Below are positions 1-7,576 of a stretch of DNA of 22,993 nucleotides, one piece after another. The stretch comes from Chloroflexota bacterium. GTDB taxonomy: Bacteria; Chloroflexota; UBA6077; JACCZL01. Each line of letters opens with the position of its first letter. Position 1 is the stretch's first letter. The notes below the pieces were generated by a model. It was not told the origin of the DNA. It saw nothing but the letters and a program-made list of their open reading frames with translations, and did not search any database. Made by a program: the position numbers and the translations under genes. Where the stretch lies: the NCBI GenBank assembly GCA_013695975.1, contig JACCZL010000032.1, positions 1 through 22,993 on the forward strand, in the 5' to 3' direction.

Positions 1-738
1 TTCGGCCACGCCGGCGAGGACGCGATGGCCGAGCTGCTGGGCAGCTTTCGCCACAACGAGCAGAGCGTGCGAGTGGTCGAGTACCTCGAGCGCGAGGGAC
101 GGGGCCTTAACCTGGCCGAACAGGTCCGTGACGGCATCCTCAAGCACTCCAAGCTCCGAGATAGCGTCGCTGCCGAGGGCTGGGGCATCGCCCATACCCT
201 CGAAGGCCAGATCGTCAAGCTCGCCGACAGCATCGCCTATCTGGCTCACGACATCGACGACGCCCTTCGGGCAGGGGTGATCGACCAGGAGCAGATCCCG
301 ACGGAGTACATCGAGGCGTTCGGCACGACGACCGGCGAGCGAATCGAAACGCTGGTCAGCGACATCGTCGACTACAACTGGCGGGTCGCGCTCGGACAGG
401 GCGAGAGCTGGCGCGCGGCCGTCGGCAACGGCCAGGTGCTCGGCCTCAGCCCGAGCACACTCGAGCTGATGAATGGGCTCCGAGAGTTTATGTTCAAGAA
501 CGTCTACACGGAGTCCGCCGCCAAGGCCGACGTGCCCAAGACGAAGTTCGTGATCCGTGCCCTCTTCGAACACTTCTGCCGCCACGAGGATCAGTTGCCG
601 GCCGAGTTCCGCGCCAACCCGCGTGACGAGCCCGCCGAGCGCCGCGTCGCCGACTACATCGCCGGTATGACCGACCGCTTCGCCCTCAAGACGTTCACCA
701 ATATCTACGTCCCCCAGCAGTGGGCCCGCTTCGACTAA
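1..738 (+). CDS. dgt: dGTPase-like HD-domain dNTP triphosphohydrolase (5' end outside window)
   Basis: The reading frame is open from base 1 and ends at TAA 736-738, giving the last 245 residues of a protein whose start lies before the window. The opening residues FGHAGEDAMAELL and the following HNEQS are the segment after the HD metal-binding motif in dGTPase/dNTPase proteins. The stretch KLADSIAYLAHDIDDALRAG is the characteristic helix carrying the final metal-ligand aspartate. Members hydrolyse dNTPs to deoxynucleoside and triphosphate in the cytosol and so adjust the dNTP pool. The C-terminal third (YNWRV, KFVIRALFEHFC, DYIAGMTDRFAL) also fits the family. The gene precedes dnaG in the same orientation with a gap of about 200 bases, a sensible setting for dNTP metabolism. 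Substrate preference cannot be read from the sequence; family assignment is firm. Confidence 0.9.
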   Translation, partial: FGHAGEDAMAELLGSFRHNEQSVRVVEYLEREGRGLNLAEQVRDGILKHSKLRDSVAAEGWGIAHTLEGQIVKLADSIAYLAHDIDDALRAGVIDQEQIPTEYIEAFGTTTGERIETLVSDIVDYNWRVALGQGESWRAAVGNGQVLGLSPSTLELMNGLREFMFKNVYTESAAKADVPKTKFVIRALFEHFCRHEDQLPAEFRANPRDEPAERRVADYIAGMTDRFALKTFTNIYVPQQWARFD

Positions 739-759
739 CGCGGACTGGACCCTTCCTCT

Positions 760-777
760 GGGCGCGCTGAAGCGCCC
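760..777 (+). terminator. Hairpin after the dGTPase gene, possible terminator
   Basis: GGGCGC at 760-765 pairs perfectly with GCGCCC at 772-777 around a 6-base loop, 22 bases after the dGTPase stop codon. No T-run follows, so this is at best a weak or factor-dependent terminator. The rest of the 739-942 gap holds no gene that I can support. It contains the divided repeat CACACTC/GAGTGTG (about 820-860), whose role is unknown. Confidence 0.35.
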
Positions 778-942
778 TCATGCGCCGCGGGAGTGCAACG
801 TTCGAACGATCCGTGGCACACTCCGTCCAGGCCGGGCCCGATCGTGACGCGAGTGTGTCGGCCGCGGCGGCCATCCCGCTGGCATTGCGCGGCAGGGGCC
901 GGCATTATTCCGCACGCGTGACCCTGGCCTTTGAGAGGATCC

Positions 943-2850
943 GTGGCTGACTCGGCGATCGAGGAGATCAAGCGGCGGCTCGATCCGGTCGACGTCATCG
1001 GCCAGACGGTCCAGCTCAAGCGAGCCGGCCGAAGCTTCAAGGGTCTCTGCCCCTTCCACTCCGAGAAATCCCCGTCCTTCGTCGTCTCCCCGGAGCGCGG
1101 GACCTGGCACTGCTTCGGCTGCTCCGAGGGCGGCGACATCTTTTCGTTCGTCCAGCGCCGCGACAACCTGGACTTTCCGGAAGCTCTCCGCCTGCTCGCC
1201 GCACGGGCCGGCGTGGAGGTCGAGCGCATCTCGCGACCGGATCCGGGCGTCCGTGAGCAGCGAGATCGGCTGCACGCCCTGGTCGAGGCAGCGGCGCTGT
1301 TCTACCGATCCGCGCTGACATCATCCGATGGAGGCAGAGCCAGGGCCTACCTCGACGGGCGGGGATTGGTCGATGCGACCGTCGAGCGCTTCGGTCTTGG
1401 CTACGCCGACCCGAGCGGACGGACGCTCGAGCGGCATCTCCTCAAGGCCGGCTTCCCCGTGGACGACGCGGTCGCCGTTGGCGCGCTCGGGCGGAGCGAG
1501 GAAGGGCGGACCTACGACCGCTTCCGCGACCGCGTCATCTTTCCGATCCGTGACGGCGACGGGCGGGCGATCGGCTTCGGCGGACGCGCCATGCGAGACG
1601 ATCAACAGCCGAAGTACCTCAATTCCCCCCAGAGCGAGCTCTTCGACAAGGGCGCCAACTTGTACGCCCTCGACCAGGCGGCGGGCCCGATCCGCGAGGC
1701 CCGCAGGGCGATCGTCGTCGAAGGCTACATGGACGCCCTCATTGCCCACCAGCACGGCTTTGCCAACGTCGTCGCCACGCTGGGCACCGCGATCGGCGAG
1801 CGCCACATCCAGACCCTTCGGCGTCTCGCTCCCGAGATCGTGCTGGCGCTCGACGCCGACCCGGCCGGGGTCAAAGCGGCCCTTCGAGGCTCCGATGTCG
1901 CCAGCGACACCACGGCCGACGAAAGCCCAACCATCCTCCGTGTGCGTGGGCTCGGGCGCTTCTTCGCGGATCGTCGGACCGAGATCAAGGTCATGCTCCT
2001 ACCAGCCGGCCGCGATCCGGACGACGTCATCCGTGCGGACCCGGCGCTGTGGGCGCGTCTGGCGAGCCAGGCCCTGCCGATCGTCGACTTCGTCCTCCAC
2101 GGCCTGGCGCAGCGGCACGACCTCAGCGCGAGCGCCGGCCAGCGAGAGGCGGCTCGCGAGGCGATGACGGTGATCCAGGATCTCCCCGACCCGATCGAGC
2201 GCGCCCACTACATCCAGCGGCTGGCTCGCATCCTGAACACCCGCGAGGAGTTCCTGCTCCAGGCGGCCGGCACGCGGCCGAGGCGCCAGGCGGCGGTCGA
2301 GGCTCCCGTGGCTGAGCCACCCCGCTCGCAAGGAGAGCAGCTTGGCGATCTCGTGCTCGCGCTGCTCCTGCGAGCACCCAGCGACGCCACGCGGCCCGAG
2401 GCAGCCGACTTCGAGAGCGCCGAGCACCGCGCGGTGTACGAGCGTCTCGGTCGCCTGGCCCCCCCCAGCAACGCCGATGCGGCCCTCGATTGGCTTGCTC
2501 ACGAGCTTGGCGCTACCTTCGCCCCGACCCTCGTTCGACTGCGAGCGGCCTACGACGAAAACGAGCGCCTCACCCTCGACGAGGCAAGTAAGGAGCTCCA
2601 CGTACGCACGCTCGAGTTGCGCAAGCAGCGGCTCTTCCGGCAACATCAGGCACTCGATTCCGCCCTGCGGGAGGACGCGGACCGATTGAGCGCAGCCGAG
2701 CGACGCGCGTACGAGGAGCGCCTGGCGGCCCTGGCTGCCCACCTTGGCGCGCTTTTCGTCGAGCAGCAGCGGCTTGGCGTCGTCGGTTCCGCGTCCTGGA
2801 GCGTCCGACGCGGGCACGAAGTCTTGAGCCCGGAGGTCGTAAGTGGTTGA
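943..2850 (+). CDS. dnaG: DNA primase DnaG
   Basis: Synthesises RNA primers at the replication fork. From the N-terminus there is a CHC2 zinc-ribbon with CPFH (Cys36, His39) and WHCFGC (Cys57, Cys60), then the catalytic core with a Toprim domain. The Toprim acidic residues are visible as VEGYMD (Glu260) and ALDADPAG (Asp304, Asp306). A helical C-terminal region follows (about 440-635) that would contact the replicative helicase. At 635 residues it has the usual length. I prefer GTG 943 because GAGAGGA at 933-939 sits just before it; an in-frame TTG at 931 would add four residues but lies ahead of that ribosome-binding site. The 3' end overlaps rpoD by 8 bases, so the two are probably translated from one message. 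The order dnaG-rpoD is a classic macromolecular-synthesis arrangement. Confidence 0.96.
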   Translation: MADSAIEEIKRRLDPVDVIGQTVQLKRAGRSFKGLCPFHSEKSPSFVVSPERGTWHCFGCSEGGDIFSFVQRRDNLDFPEALRLLAARAGVEVERISRPDPGVREQRDRLHALVEAAALFYRSALTSSDGGRARAYLDGRGLVDATVERFGLGYADPSGRTLERHLLKAGFPVDDAVAVGALGRSEEGRTYDRFRDRVIFPIRDGDGRAIGFGGRAMRDDQQPKYLNSPQSELFDKGANLYALDQAAGPIREARRAIVVEGYMDALIAHQHGFANVVATLGTAIGERHIQTLRRLAPEIVLALDADPAGVKAALRGSDVASDTTADESPTILRVRGLGRFFADRRTEIKVMLLPAGRDPDDVIRADPALWARLASQALPIVDFVLHGLAQRHDLSASAGQREAAREAMTVIQDLPDPIERAHYIQRLARILNTREEFLLQAAGTRPRRQAAVEAPVAEPPRSQGEQLGDLVLALLLRAPSDATRPEAADFESAEHRAVYERLGRLAPPSNADAALDWLAHELGATFAPTLVRLRAAYDENERLTLDEASKELHVRTLELRKQRLFRQHQALDSALREDADRLSAAERRAYEERLAALAAHLGALFVEQQRLGVVGSASWSVRRGHEVLSPEVVSG

Positions 2851-4441
2851 CGAGCCGCTGAGCGATCTGCTGACCGCGTCGGAGCTGGAAACCTCGCTCC
2901 CAGCGCTCGAGCCGGACGAGCTCACCACGTTCCCGCGGCTCGTCGAGCCGCTGGTTGAGGTGATCGGGGCGCTGACCGTCTCGGACGCCGCCGATGGTGG
3001 CTCCCTGCTTGGCCCCGCCGATCCGCTCGAGACGAACGGGCACGCGCTCGCCTGGGTCTCAGCAGAGGCCGAGCTCCTCCTCGAGGCTGAGGTGCCAGGC
3101 CCGGGCGCCGTGCTCGTAAACGACGTCGCCGAGCTTGCAGAGCCAGACGTCGAGGTCGAGACCCTCGCCCGGGCAGGGGAGCATGAAGGCTTCCAGGACC
3201 ACGTGCGGATGTACCTCCGCGAGATCGGGATGGTGCCACTCCTGAGCTGGGAGGGCGAGAAGCGGCTAGCGCGGCGAATGGAAGAGGGCGTCTACCTCGA
3301 CCGCCTCGCCGGCCAGATCGTCAGGCTCCGCCGTCGAGCGGCGAGCGGAGAGGAGCTGGTGGCCGAGGTGCGTCGCCGGATCGAGACGCAGCTCGGCTAC
3401 CTCGAGCTGTGGTCGCCGCTCGCCAAGCGGAGCGGCGCCACCGCGCTGGCGGCGATGGAGACGCTCGGCGACACGACCGAGGTCTCGATCGAACGCTGCC
3501 AGGAGATCGGTGCGCACCTACAGACCTCCGCCGAGCAGATACGAGACGGCGTCGTCGAGCTGTCGGTCCTCTGTCGCTTGCTGCCCGGAGAGCTGCGCGC
3601 GTGCCTCGCCGAGCACTACACCCGGCATCGGAAATCCGCGACGCCGTGGGCTGTTGACGCTTCGGCGTTTGACGACGAGAGCCTCGACGCCCATTTCCGC
3701 TGGATCAGGATCGACGCCGAGCAGGCACGGACCCGCCTGACCGAAGCGAATCTGCGGCTCGTCGTCAGCGTGGCCAAGAAGTACATCGGACGCGGCATGT
3801 CGCTCCTGGATCTGATCCAGGAAGGGAACATCGGTCTGATCCGCGCGGTCGAGAAATTCGAATACCGCAAAGGCTTCAAGTTCAGCACCTATGCGACCTG
3901 GTGGATCCGCCAGGCGATCACCCGCGCCATCGCCGACCAGGCCAGGACGATCCGTGTGCCGGTCCACATGGTCGAGACGATCAACCGCTTGAGCCGACTC
4001 ACCCGAACCCTGATCCAGGACCTCGGCCGCGAGCCGACCTCCGAGGAGCTCGGGGCCGCGATGGAGCTGACGTCAGACAAGGTTCGCGAGATCCTCAAGG
4101 TCGCCCAGGACCCTGTTTCGCTCGAGACGCCGGTGGGCGACGAGGACGATTCTCACCTCGGCGACTTCCTCGAAGACCCGGCGGCGCTCGCCCCATCCGA
4201 CGCCGCCTCGCAGCAGCTCCTCCGCGAGCAGGTCGAGGACGTCCTCGACTCGCTGAACGGCCGTGAGCGGCGGGTCCTCCAGCTCCGCTTCGGCCTCGAC
4301 GACGGTCACCAGCGGACCCTCGAAGAAGTCGGCCGCGAGTTCGGCGTCACCCGCGAGCGGATCCGCCAGATCGAAGCCAAAGCCCTCCGCAAGCTCCGCC
4401 ACCCGACTCGTTCCCGCAAGCTGCGAGACTACCTGGAGTAG
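2843..4441 (+). CDS. rpoD: Primary RNA polymerase sigma factor (RpoD/SigA)
   Basis: Directs RNA polymerase to housekeeping promoters. Start is GTG 2843 with GGAGG at 2832-2836, inside the end of dnaG. In order: an acidic, low-complexity N-terminus (about 1-115) in place of a clear region 1.1; region 1.2 (DHVRMYLREIGM, about 119-150); a helical non-conserved spacer (about 151-294); region 2 with NLRLVVSVAKKYIGRGM, LIQEGNIGL and FSTYATWWIRQAI; region 3 (about 370-450); and region 4 with the -35-binding helix-turn-helix (GVTRERIRQIEAKALRKLR, ending near 527). The complete regions 2.3-2.4 and 4.2 and the position after dnaG mark it as group 1. The N-terminal acidic stretch is poorly conserved in general, so its function is open. 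The 532-residue length is normal for sigma factors with a non-conserved spacer. Confidence 0.95.
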   Translation: MVDEPLSDLLTASELETSLPALEPDELTTFPRLVEPLVEVIGALTVSDAADGGSLLGPADPLETNGHALAWVSAEAELLLEAEVPGPGAVLVNDVAELAEPDVEVETLARAGEHEGFQDHVRMYLREIGMVPLLSWEGEKRLARRMEEGVYLDRLAGQIVRLRRRAASGEELVAEVRRRIETQLGYLELWSPLAKRSGATALAAMETLGDTTEVSIERCQEIGAHLQTSAEQIRDGVVELSVLCRLLPGELRACLAEHYTRHRKSATPWAVDASAFDDESLDAHFRWIRIDAEQARTRLTEANLRLVVSVAKKYIGRGMSLLDLIQEGNIGLIRAVEKFEYRKGFKFSTYATWWIRQAITRAIADQARTIRVPVHMVETINRLSRLTRTLIQDLGREPTSEELGAAMELTSDKVREILKVAQDPVSLETPVGDEDDSHLGDFLEDPAALAPSDAASQQLLREQVEDVLDSLNGRERRVLQLRFGLDDGHQRTLEEVGREFGVTRERIRQIEAKALRKLRHPTRSRKLRDYLE

Positions 4442-4444
4442 CGG

Positions 4445-5242
4445 ATGGACGTCTGGTCGCTGGCGAGCGGGAGCTCGGGCAACGCCTACCTGGTGCGCTC
4501 CGGTGAGACGCTGTTGCTCGTCGAGTGCGGGCTAGCCCTCAGCAAGATCGTCGGCTACCTCGCCGCCCACCAGGTCGCTCCCGCCGACCTCTCCGGCATC
4601 CTGCTGACCCATGAGCACAGCGACCACAGCCGCTCGGCCCGCCAGCTCTCAGACGCCTACGGGATACCGCTCTTCGCCACCCAGGGCACCCTCGACCATC
4701 GCACCCTGCGCGACTCCCGCCTCGCCCGGCTCGTGTTCCCAGATCGGCGCTTCAGCCTCGGCGACCTCGAGATCTTGCCGTTCCCCGTTCCACACGACGG
4801 GCGCGAGCCGGTCGGCTATCGCCTCGCCTCCCAGAGCGGAACGGTCTGCGTCACCACCGACCTCGGGTTCGTCCCCAACAAGGTCATCCCGCACTTCCGT
4901 GACACCGACCTGCTGGTGCTCGAGGCCAATCACGACGAGGCGATGCTCCAGGCCGGCCCCTACCCCGCGTTCCTGAAGCGGCGGGTCCTCGGCAACCTCG
5001 GCCACCTGTCGAACGTCGCCACCGCCGATGCCCTGGTTGCTTGCCGCGACCGCGTGGCCCCACGAGTCTGGCTCGCCCACCTCAGTCAGGTCAACAACTC
5101 CCCGTCCCGTGCCGCGCTCGACGTGAGCGCCCGCCTCGCCGCGGTCGGCCTGGGCCACGTCGACGTCGAAGTCGCCCGACGCAACCGTCCCAGTCTGCAC
5201 TGGTCGTCGGAGCCGCGCCCAAGGCAGTTGCCATTGTTCTGA
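4445..5242 (+). CDS. MBL-fold metallohydrolase, YycJ/WalJ type
   Basis: A 265-residue metallo-beta-lactamase-fold protein. The N-terminal strand DVWSLASGSSGNAYLV is typical of the YycJ/WalJ group. The metal-binding motif is THEHSDH (His56, His58, Asp60, His61). Further ligand candidates are the His in PVPHDG, the Asp in CVTTDLG and the His in GNLGHLSN. Start ATG 4445 lies 3 bases after the rpoD stop, with GGAG at 4435-4438 as ribosome-binding site, so it is probably co-transcribed with dnaG-rpoD. Firmicute relatives are tied to the WalRK cell-wall locus and have been proposed to have nuclease activity; no walRK genes are seen here, so the role is unassigned. Cytosolic: no signal peptide or membrane segment. 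Confidence 0.85.
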   Translation: MDVWSLASGSSGNAYLVRSGETLLLVECGLALSKIVGYLAAHQVAPADLSGILLTHEHSDHSRSARQLSDAYGIPLFATQGTLDHRTLRDSRLARLVFPDRRFSLGDLEILPFPVPHDGREPVGYRLASQSGTVCVTTDLGFVPNKVIPHFRDTDLLVLEANHDEAMLQAGPYPAFLKRRVLGNLGHLSNVATADALVACRDRVAPRVWLAHLSQVNNSPSRAALDVSARLAAVGLGHVDVEVARRNRPSLHWSSEPRPRQLPLF

Positions 5243-5245
5243 GCG

Positions 5246-5263
5246 GCTCCCAGCGATCGGAGC
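5246..5263 (+). terminator. Hairpin just after the MBL gene, possible terminator
   Basis: GCTCC at 5246-5250 pairs with GGAGC at 5259-5263 around an 8-base loop, starting 4 bases after the MBL stop codon. There is no T-run. It could close the dnaG-rpoD-MBL transcript, but the stem is only five pairs. Confidence 0.25.
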
Positions 5264-5308
5264 GGGTGGCCGTGGCAGCTCGAATGACAACGTCTTGACT
5301 GTTAGTAG

Positions 5309-5324
5309 CTCGAGTTTGGACAAA
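5309..5324 (+). repeat. Left terminal inverted repeat of the IS relic
   Basis: CTCGAGTTTGGACAAA. The reverse complement of 5761-5776 reads CTTGAGTTTGGACAAA, one mismatch in 16. This end lies at the transposase 3' side. Confidence 0.7.
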
Positions 5325-5690
5325 CCGGGCCGGTGCGGCCAGCAGGCCGGATCTGGAAGTCGGCGAAAGTGTGGGCGGTGTGGAGGTAGGCGGCCGGTTT
5401 GGGTGGTCGACGGTGGACCGGCGGCCGGGTTCGTGGACCCGGGCCCTGGGCCGGCCGGCGGCTTTTCCGCGAGGTTTGGGCGGCCGGGCCGGGGTGCCCC
5501 ACTGGGCGAGCAGTCCACCGCGGGCGCGGCAGACGCGGCCGGGTGTCAGGCGCGCCACGCTCAGCCGGACGATCGTCGCCGGACCCGGGGCGGCCAACGC
5601 TGCCTCCAGCCGCTCAAACCGACTCCCCTGCCGGAGGCCCAGGGTCTGCTACGCCGCCAGCCGCAATTGCTGCAGGCTGTCCAGGGCTAG
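5325..5690 (-). pseudogene. Transposase C-terminal remnant
   Basis: Reading the - strand from about 5690, one frame gives LDSLQQLRLAA, a TAG stop at about 5651, then QTLGLRQGSRFERLEAALA and a stretch containing GGLLAQWGTPARPPKPRGKA followed by GRPRARV. The pattern of a helix, then LLAQ-GTPARPPKPRGKxxGRP, then a basic tail resembles the extreme C-terminus of a family of DDE-type IS transposases that I recall from cyanobacteria, actinobacteria and Chloroflexota. The catalytic part is entirely absent and the frame has at least two stops (about 5651 and 5690), so this is non-functional. Family naming is from memory and was not checked by search. The frame runs on through the left inverted repeat, as expected for a gene ending near the element's terminus. 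Confidence 0.5.
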
Positions 5691-5760
5691 TGTGGCTTGC
5701 CTAACGCCAGCATGCCACCCCAACCAGTTCGCCGGCGAGCCCCTCAGCCCTGGGCCTCAC

Positions 5761-5776
5761 TTTGTCCAAACTCAAG
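5761..5776 (-). repeat. Right terminal inverted repeat of the IS relic
   Basis: TTTGTCCAAACTCAAG, the inverted partner of 5309-5324. The + strand frame of the following TPR gene is open through this repeat and into the element, but that upstream translation is IS DNA rather than protein of the gene. Confidence 0.7.
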
Positions 5777-6422
5777 AACCTCAGCAGGCGAAGCGCAAAT
5801 TCACCCTTCGCGGCTGGTCACGAGGGATTCCTGGCCGTACAAGAAAGATCGCTGGCATCGGTGCCGCCATAGTCGTGTTTTGGATAGCAGCTATTCCCAT
5901 CGTGGCGCCGTACCTGACTGTTTGTAGATTCCTTGATGAGCTGGAAACTCCCTGTGTCAGAGTACTCAGGGATGGATTCGGTTGGATATTCGCTCCTCGC
6001 GACCCTGTCGCGACCGCCGTCCCCACGCATCAAGCCGCACCGTCAACTGACACGACACCCGCCTCCCCTGATGTCACGAAGACAGGAGGGAGTCCGGCGG
6101 GTGGGGATATGGCAGCAACGACGCAGCCGACGGCGCCAAGACCCGCGACCGTTGTGGCGGCAGCAACGCAATCCTCTACAACGATCGCGCTACCCGCAGG
6201 GACAACGCCAAGTGCCACAGGACCTCCCGCGGCAACCATGCCGGCTCCTAAGGCGGTGCCCACTCTGGTCCCAACCAGCGCCACACCAACTCCACCCTCA
6301 CCTGAGCAGGAGATTCAATTAGCTCTGATCGAGGCCGCGACCGGGAAGTTCGAAGAGGCCCTCGCACGTCTCGGCGCCGTTGAGCAAGGGCATGCGGCAG
6401 AGCCAAGTCTCAGCGATGCGTT
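5764..6422 (+). pseudogene. N-terminal part of a membrane-anchored TPR-like protein, frameshifted
   Basis: This frame encodes a basic N-terminus (AKRKFTLRGWSRG), one hydrophobic segment suitable for a membrane anchor (GIGAAIVVFWIAAIPIVAPY), then a long Thr/Pro/Ala-rich linker (about 6010-6300), then the start of a helical repeat (QLALIEAATGKFEEALARLG). There is no good start codon between the right end of the IS relic (5776) and the membrane segment, so the true 5' end may have been removed by the insertion. Near 6418-6422 the sense switches to another frame: SLSDA here continues as VLEVHLAYADALQPG in the frame one base back, as if a single base was lost. The frame then continues as meaningless sequence to 6765. 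The region is visibly less GC-rich than its neighbours. Function unknown; a secreted or envelope scaffold role is a guess. Confidence 0.55.
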
Positions 6423-7358
6423 CTCGAGGTACATCTCGCTTACGCCGATGCACTGCAGCCAGGCTTCCTCAAGGAAAGCAAGGTCCACTATGGAAGGACC
6501 CTCGAACGCAAGCCCGACGATCCGGTCGCCCAGGAGGGCCTTAAGCAGGTCGATCTGGCCGTGCTTCGAAACATCGTGGAGGAGCACTTCGACAACGACC
6601 CGGATGTCACTATCGCCGCCGCCAAACAGATCAGACGAATGGATCGTGACTACGCTGATGTGGGAGACAAGCTGTACGCGCTGCAGATTGCCAAGGGGAA
6701 CCGGTTGCTGGATGAGGACGACCTGGATGGCAGTTGGGGCCAGTTCGACGAGGCCGGCGCTCTGAAGCCAGACGCCCCAGAGGCGCCAAACGGGAAAAGG
6801 CAGGTGTTGCTCGCCAAGGGGTGGAAGGAAATGGAGCGATGCTACCATGCATGCCCCGATCTGGCCATCGACGCGCTTGAACAAATCATGCAGATCGATG
6901 CCAACTTCCGCGAGGCGCGCTCGAAGCTATACGCGCTATACGTCAGCAAGGCAGACCGACTCGGGAGGGCATGCGACCGTGACGGCGCGTTTCCCCATCT
7001 CATGCGGGCGTTGGAAATCTATCCCGAGGGCGGCGAGGCACAACAGGGGTTGGCCGTCTGCACTCCGACGCCCATCCCAACCCCGCCCCCAGCGGCGCCG
7101 GTCCAGGTGCCGACAGTCACGCCGCGAGTCGTCCTGCCGACACCACCACCGCCGCCTCCAAACAGCCCGACCGACATCTCCGCCGCCCCCAACAGTCCGA
7201 CCGACCCCCCAGTCGTTCGTGCCAACGCCTCGTCCGCTGCCCACCCCGCAGAGAAATCCGCCCGTACCGGATGCGCCAGGGCCGAGCAATCCGCCCGTAC
7301 CGGATGCCCCGTGACCGAGGACTCCTGGCGTACCAAACTGATCACCCTGGCCGCATGA
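6420..7358 (+). pseudogene. C-terminal part of the same TPR-like protein, with Pro-rich tail
   Basis: In the frame starting GTT 6420 the protein continues as VLEVHLAYADALQPGFLKES, then a chain of TPR-like helical pairs: LERKPDDPVAQEGLKQV, VGDKLYALQIAKGNRLLDED, SKLYALYVSKADRLGR and PHLMRALEIYPEGGEAQQGL. After about 7060 it becomes a Pro/Thr-rich tail. This frame ends at TGA 7356-7358. In the tail the neighbouring frame (stop 7312-7314) reads as a cleaner proline-rich sequence (VPTPRPLPTP, then two copies of NPPVPDAP), so a second frameshift around 7140-7170 is possible. TPR repeats generally bind other proteins. As it stands no intact protein can be made from the 5764-7358 region unless the frameshift is a sequencing error or is bypassed. 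Confidence 0.55.
7255..7307 (+). repeat. Short tandem repeat in the Pro-rich tail
   Basis: The 20 bases AATCCGCCCGTACCGGATGC occur at 7255-7274 and again, identical, at 7288-7307 (33-base period). In one frame they encode NPPVPDA twice. A related pair, AACAGCCCGACCGAC 7161-7175 and AACAGTCCGACCGAC 7191-7205, has a 30-base period. Such repeats are typical of flexible linker tails. Confidence 0.7.
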
Positions 7359-7497
7359 CGACGACCCGACAGCTCCATTGAGTGAGTGTCAAGCATGGTC
7401 CCGCATAAATTCGATTGTTCGCAACACCACGTCCGACGCCCGAGAGCATCAGCAGGCGACGAGCATGCAACCTGCGTCGGCGCGTGACGCGTTGGGA

Positions 7498-7503
7498 TAT
7501 ACT
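7498..7503 (+). promoter_or_regulatory. Possible -10 element before the PPC-like secreted protein gene
   Basis: TATACT at 7498-7503, 73 bases before the ATG at 7577, in the 218-base gap 7359-7576. No good -35 element is seen at 16-18 bases spacing. Nothing else in the gap could be assigned. Confidence 0.35.
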
Positions 7504-7576
7504 CGTTGCGGCATCTGCGCTACCTTATACCGGTCGCGCCGGCCCTCTGGCACCACTTGATTTGAGGAGGACGAGC

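Larger units (their letters stand above)
5309..5776 (-). mobile_element. Insertion-sequence relic (~468 bp) bounded by terminal inverted repeats
   Basis: Two outward ends match as inverted repeats: 5309-5324 and 5761-5776, identical over 13 bases (GAGTTTGGACAAA and its complement) and over 15 of 16 when extended. Between them the DNA is strikingly GC-rich on both halves and has no intact gene. On the - strand it carries the eroded C-terminus of a transposase. This layout (both ends present, only the end of the transposase gene left, stops inside) is what an internally deleted insertion sequence or MITE-like derivative looks like. No convincing target-site duplication is visible outside the repeats, so the exact ends are uncertain by a few bases. 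It lies immediately upstream of the degraded TPR gene. Confidence 0.65.

Noticed and set aside
1999..2928. A 309-residue - strand frame across dnaG/rpoD
   Set aside because: Antisense shadow of two strongly conserved genes.
6384..6425. Programmed -1 ribosomal frameshift
   Set aside because: No slippery heptamer or downstream pseudoknot is evident, and the gene shows other signs of decay.
5371..6765. A single 464-residue + strand protein starting inside the IS relic
   Set aside because: The first ~130 residues are translated IS DNA including the right inverted repeat, and the last ~110 are out-of-frame translation of the TPR region. Only the middle is real protein sequence.
7161..7307. CRISPR-like array
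   Set aside because: Only two copies of each short repeat, within a proline-rich coding tail, and the spacing is not repeat-spacer in nature.
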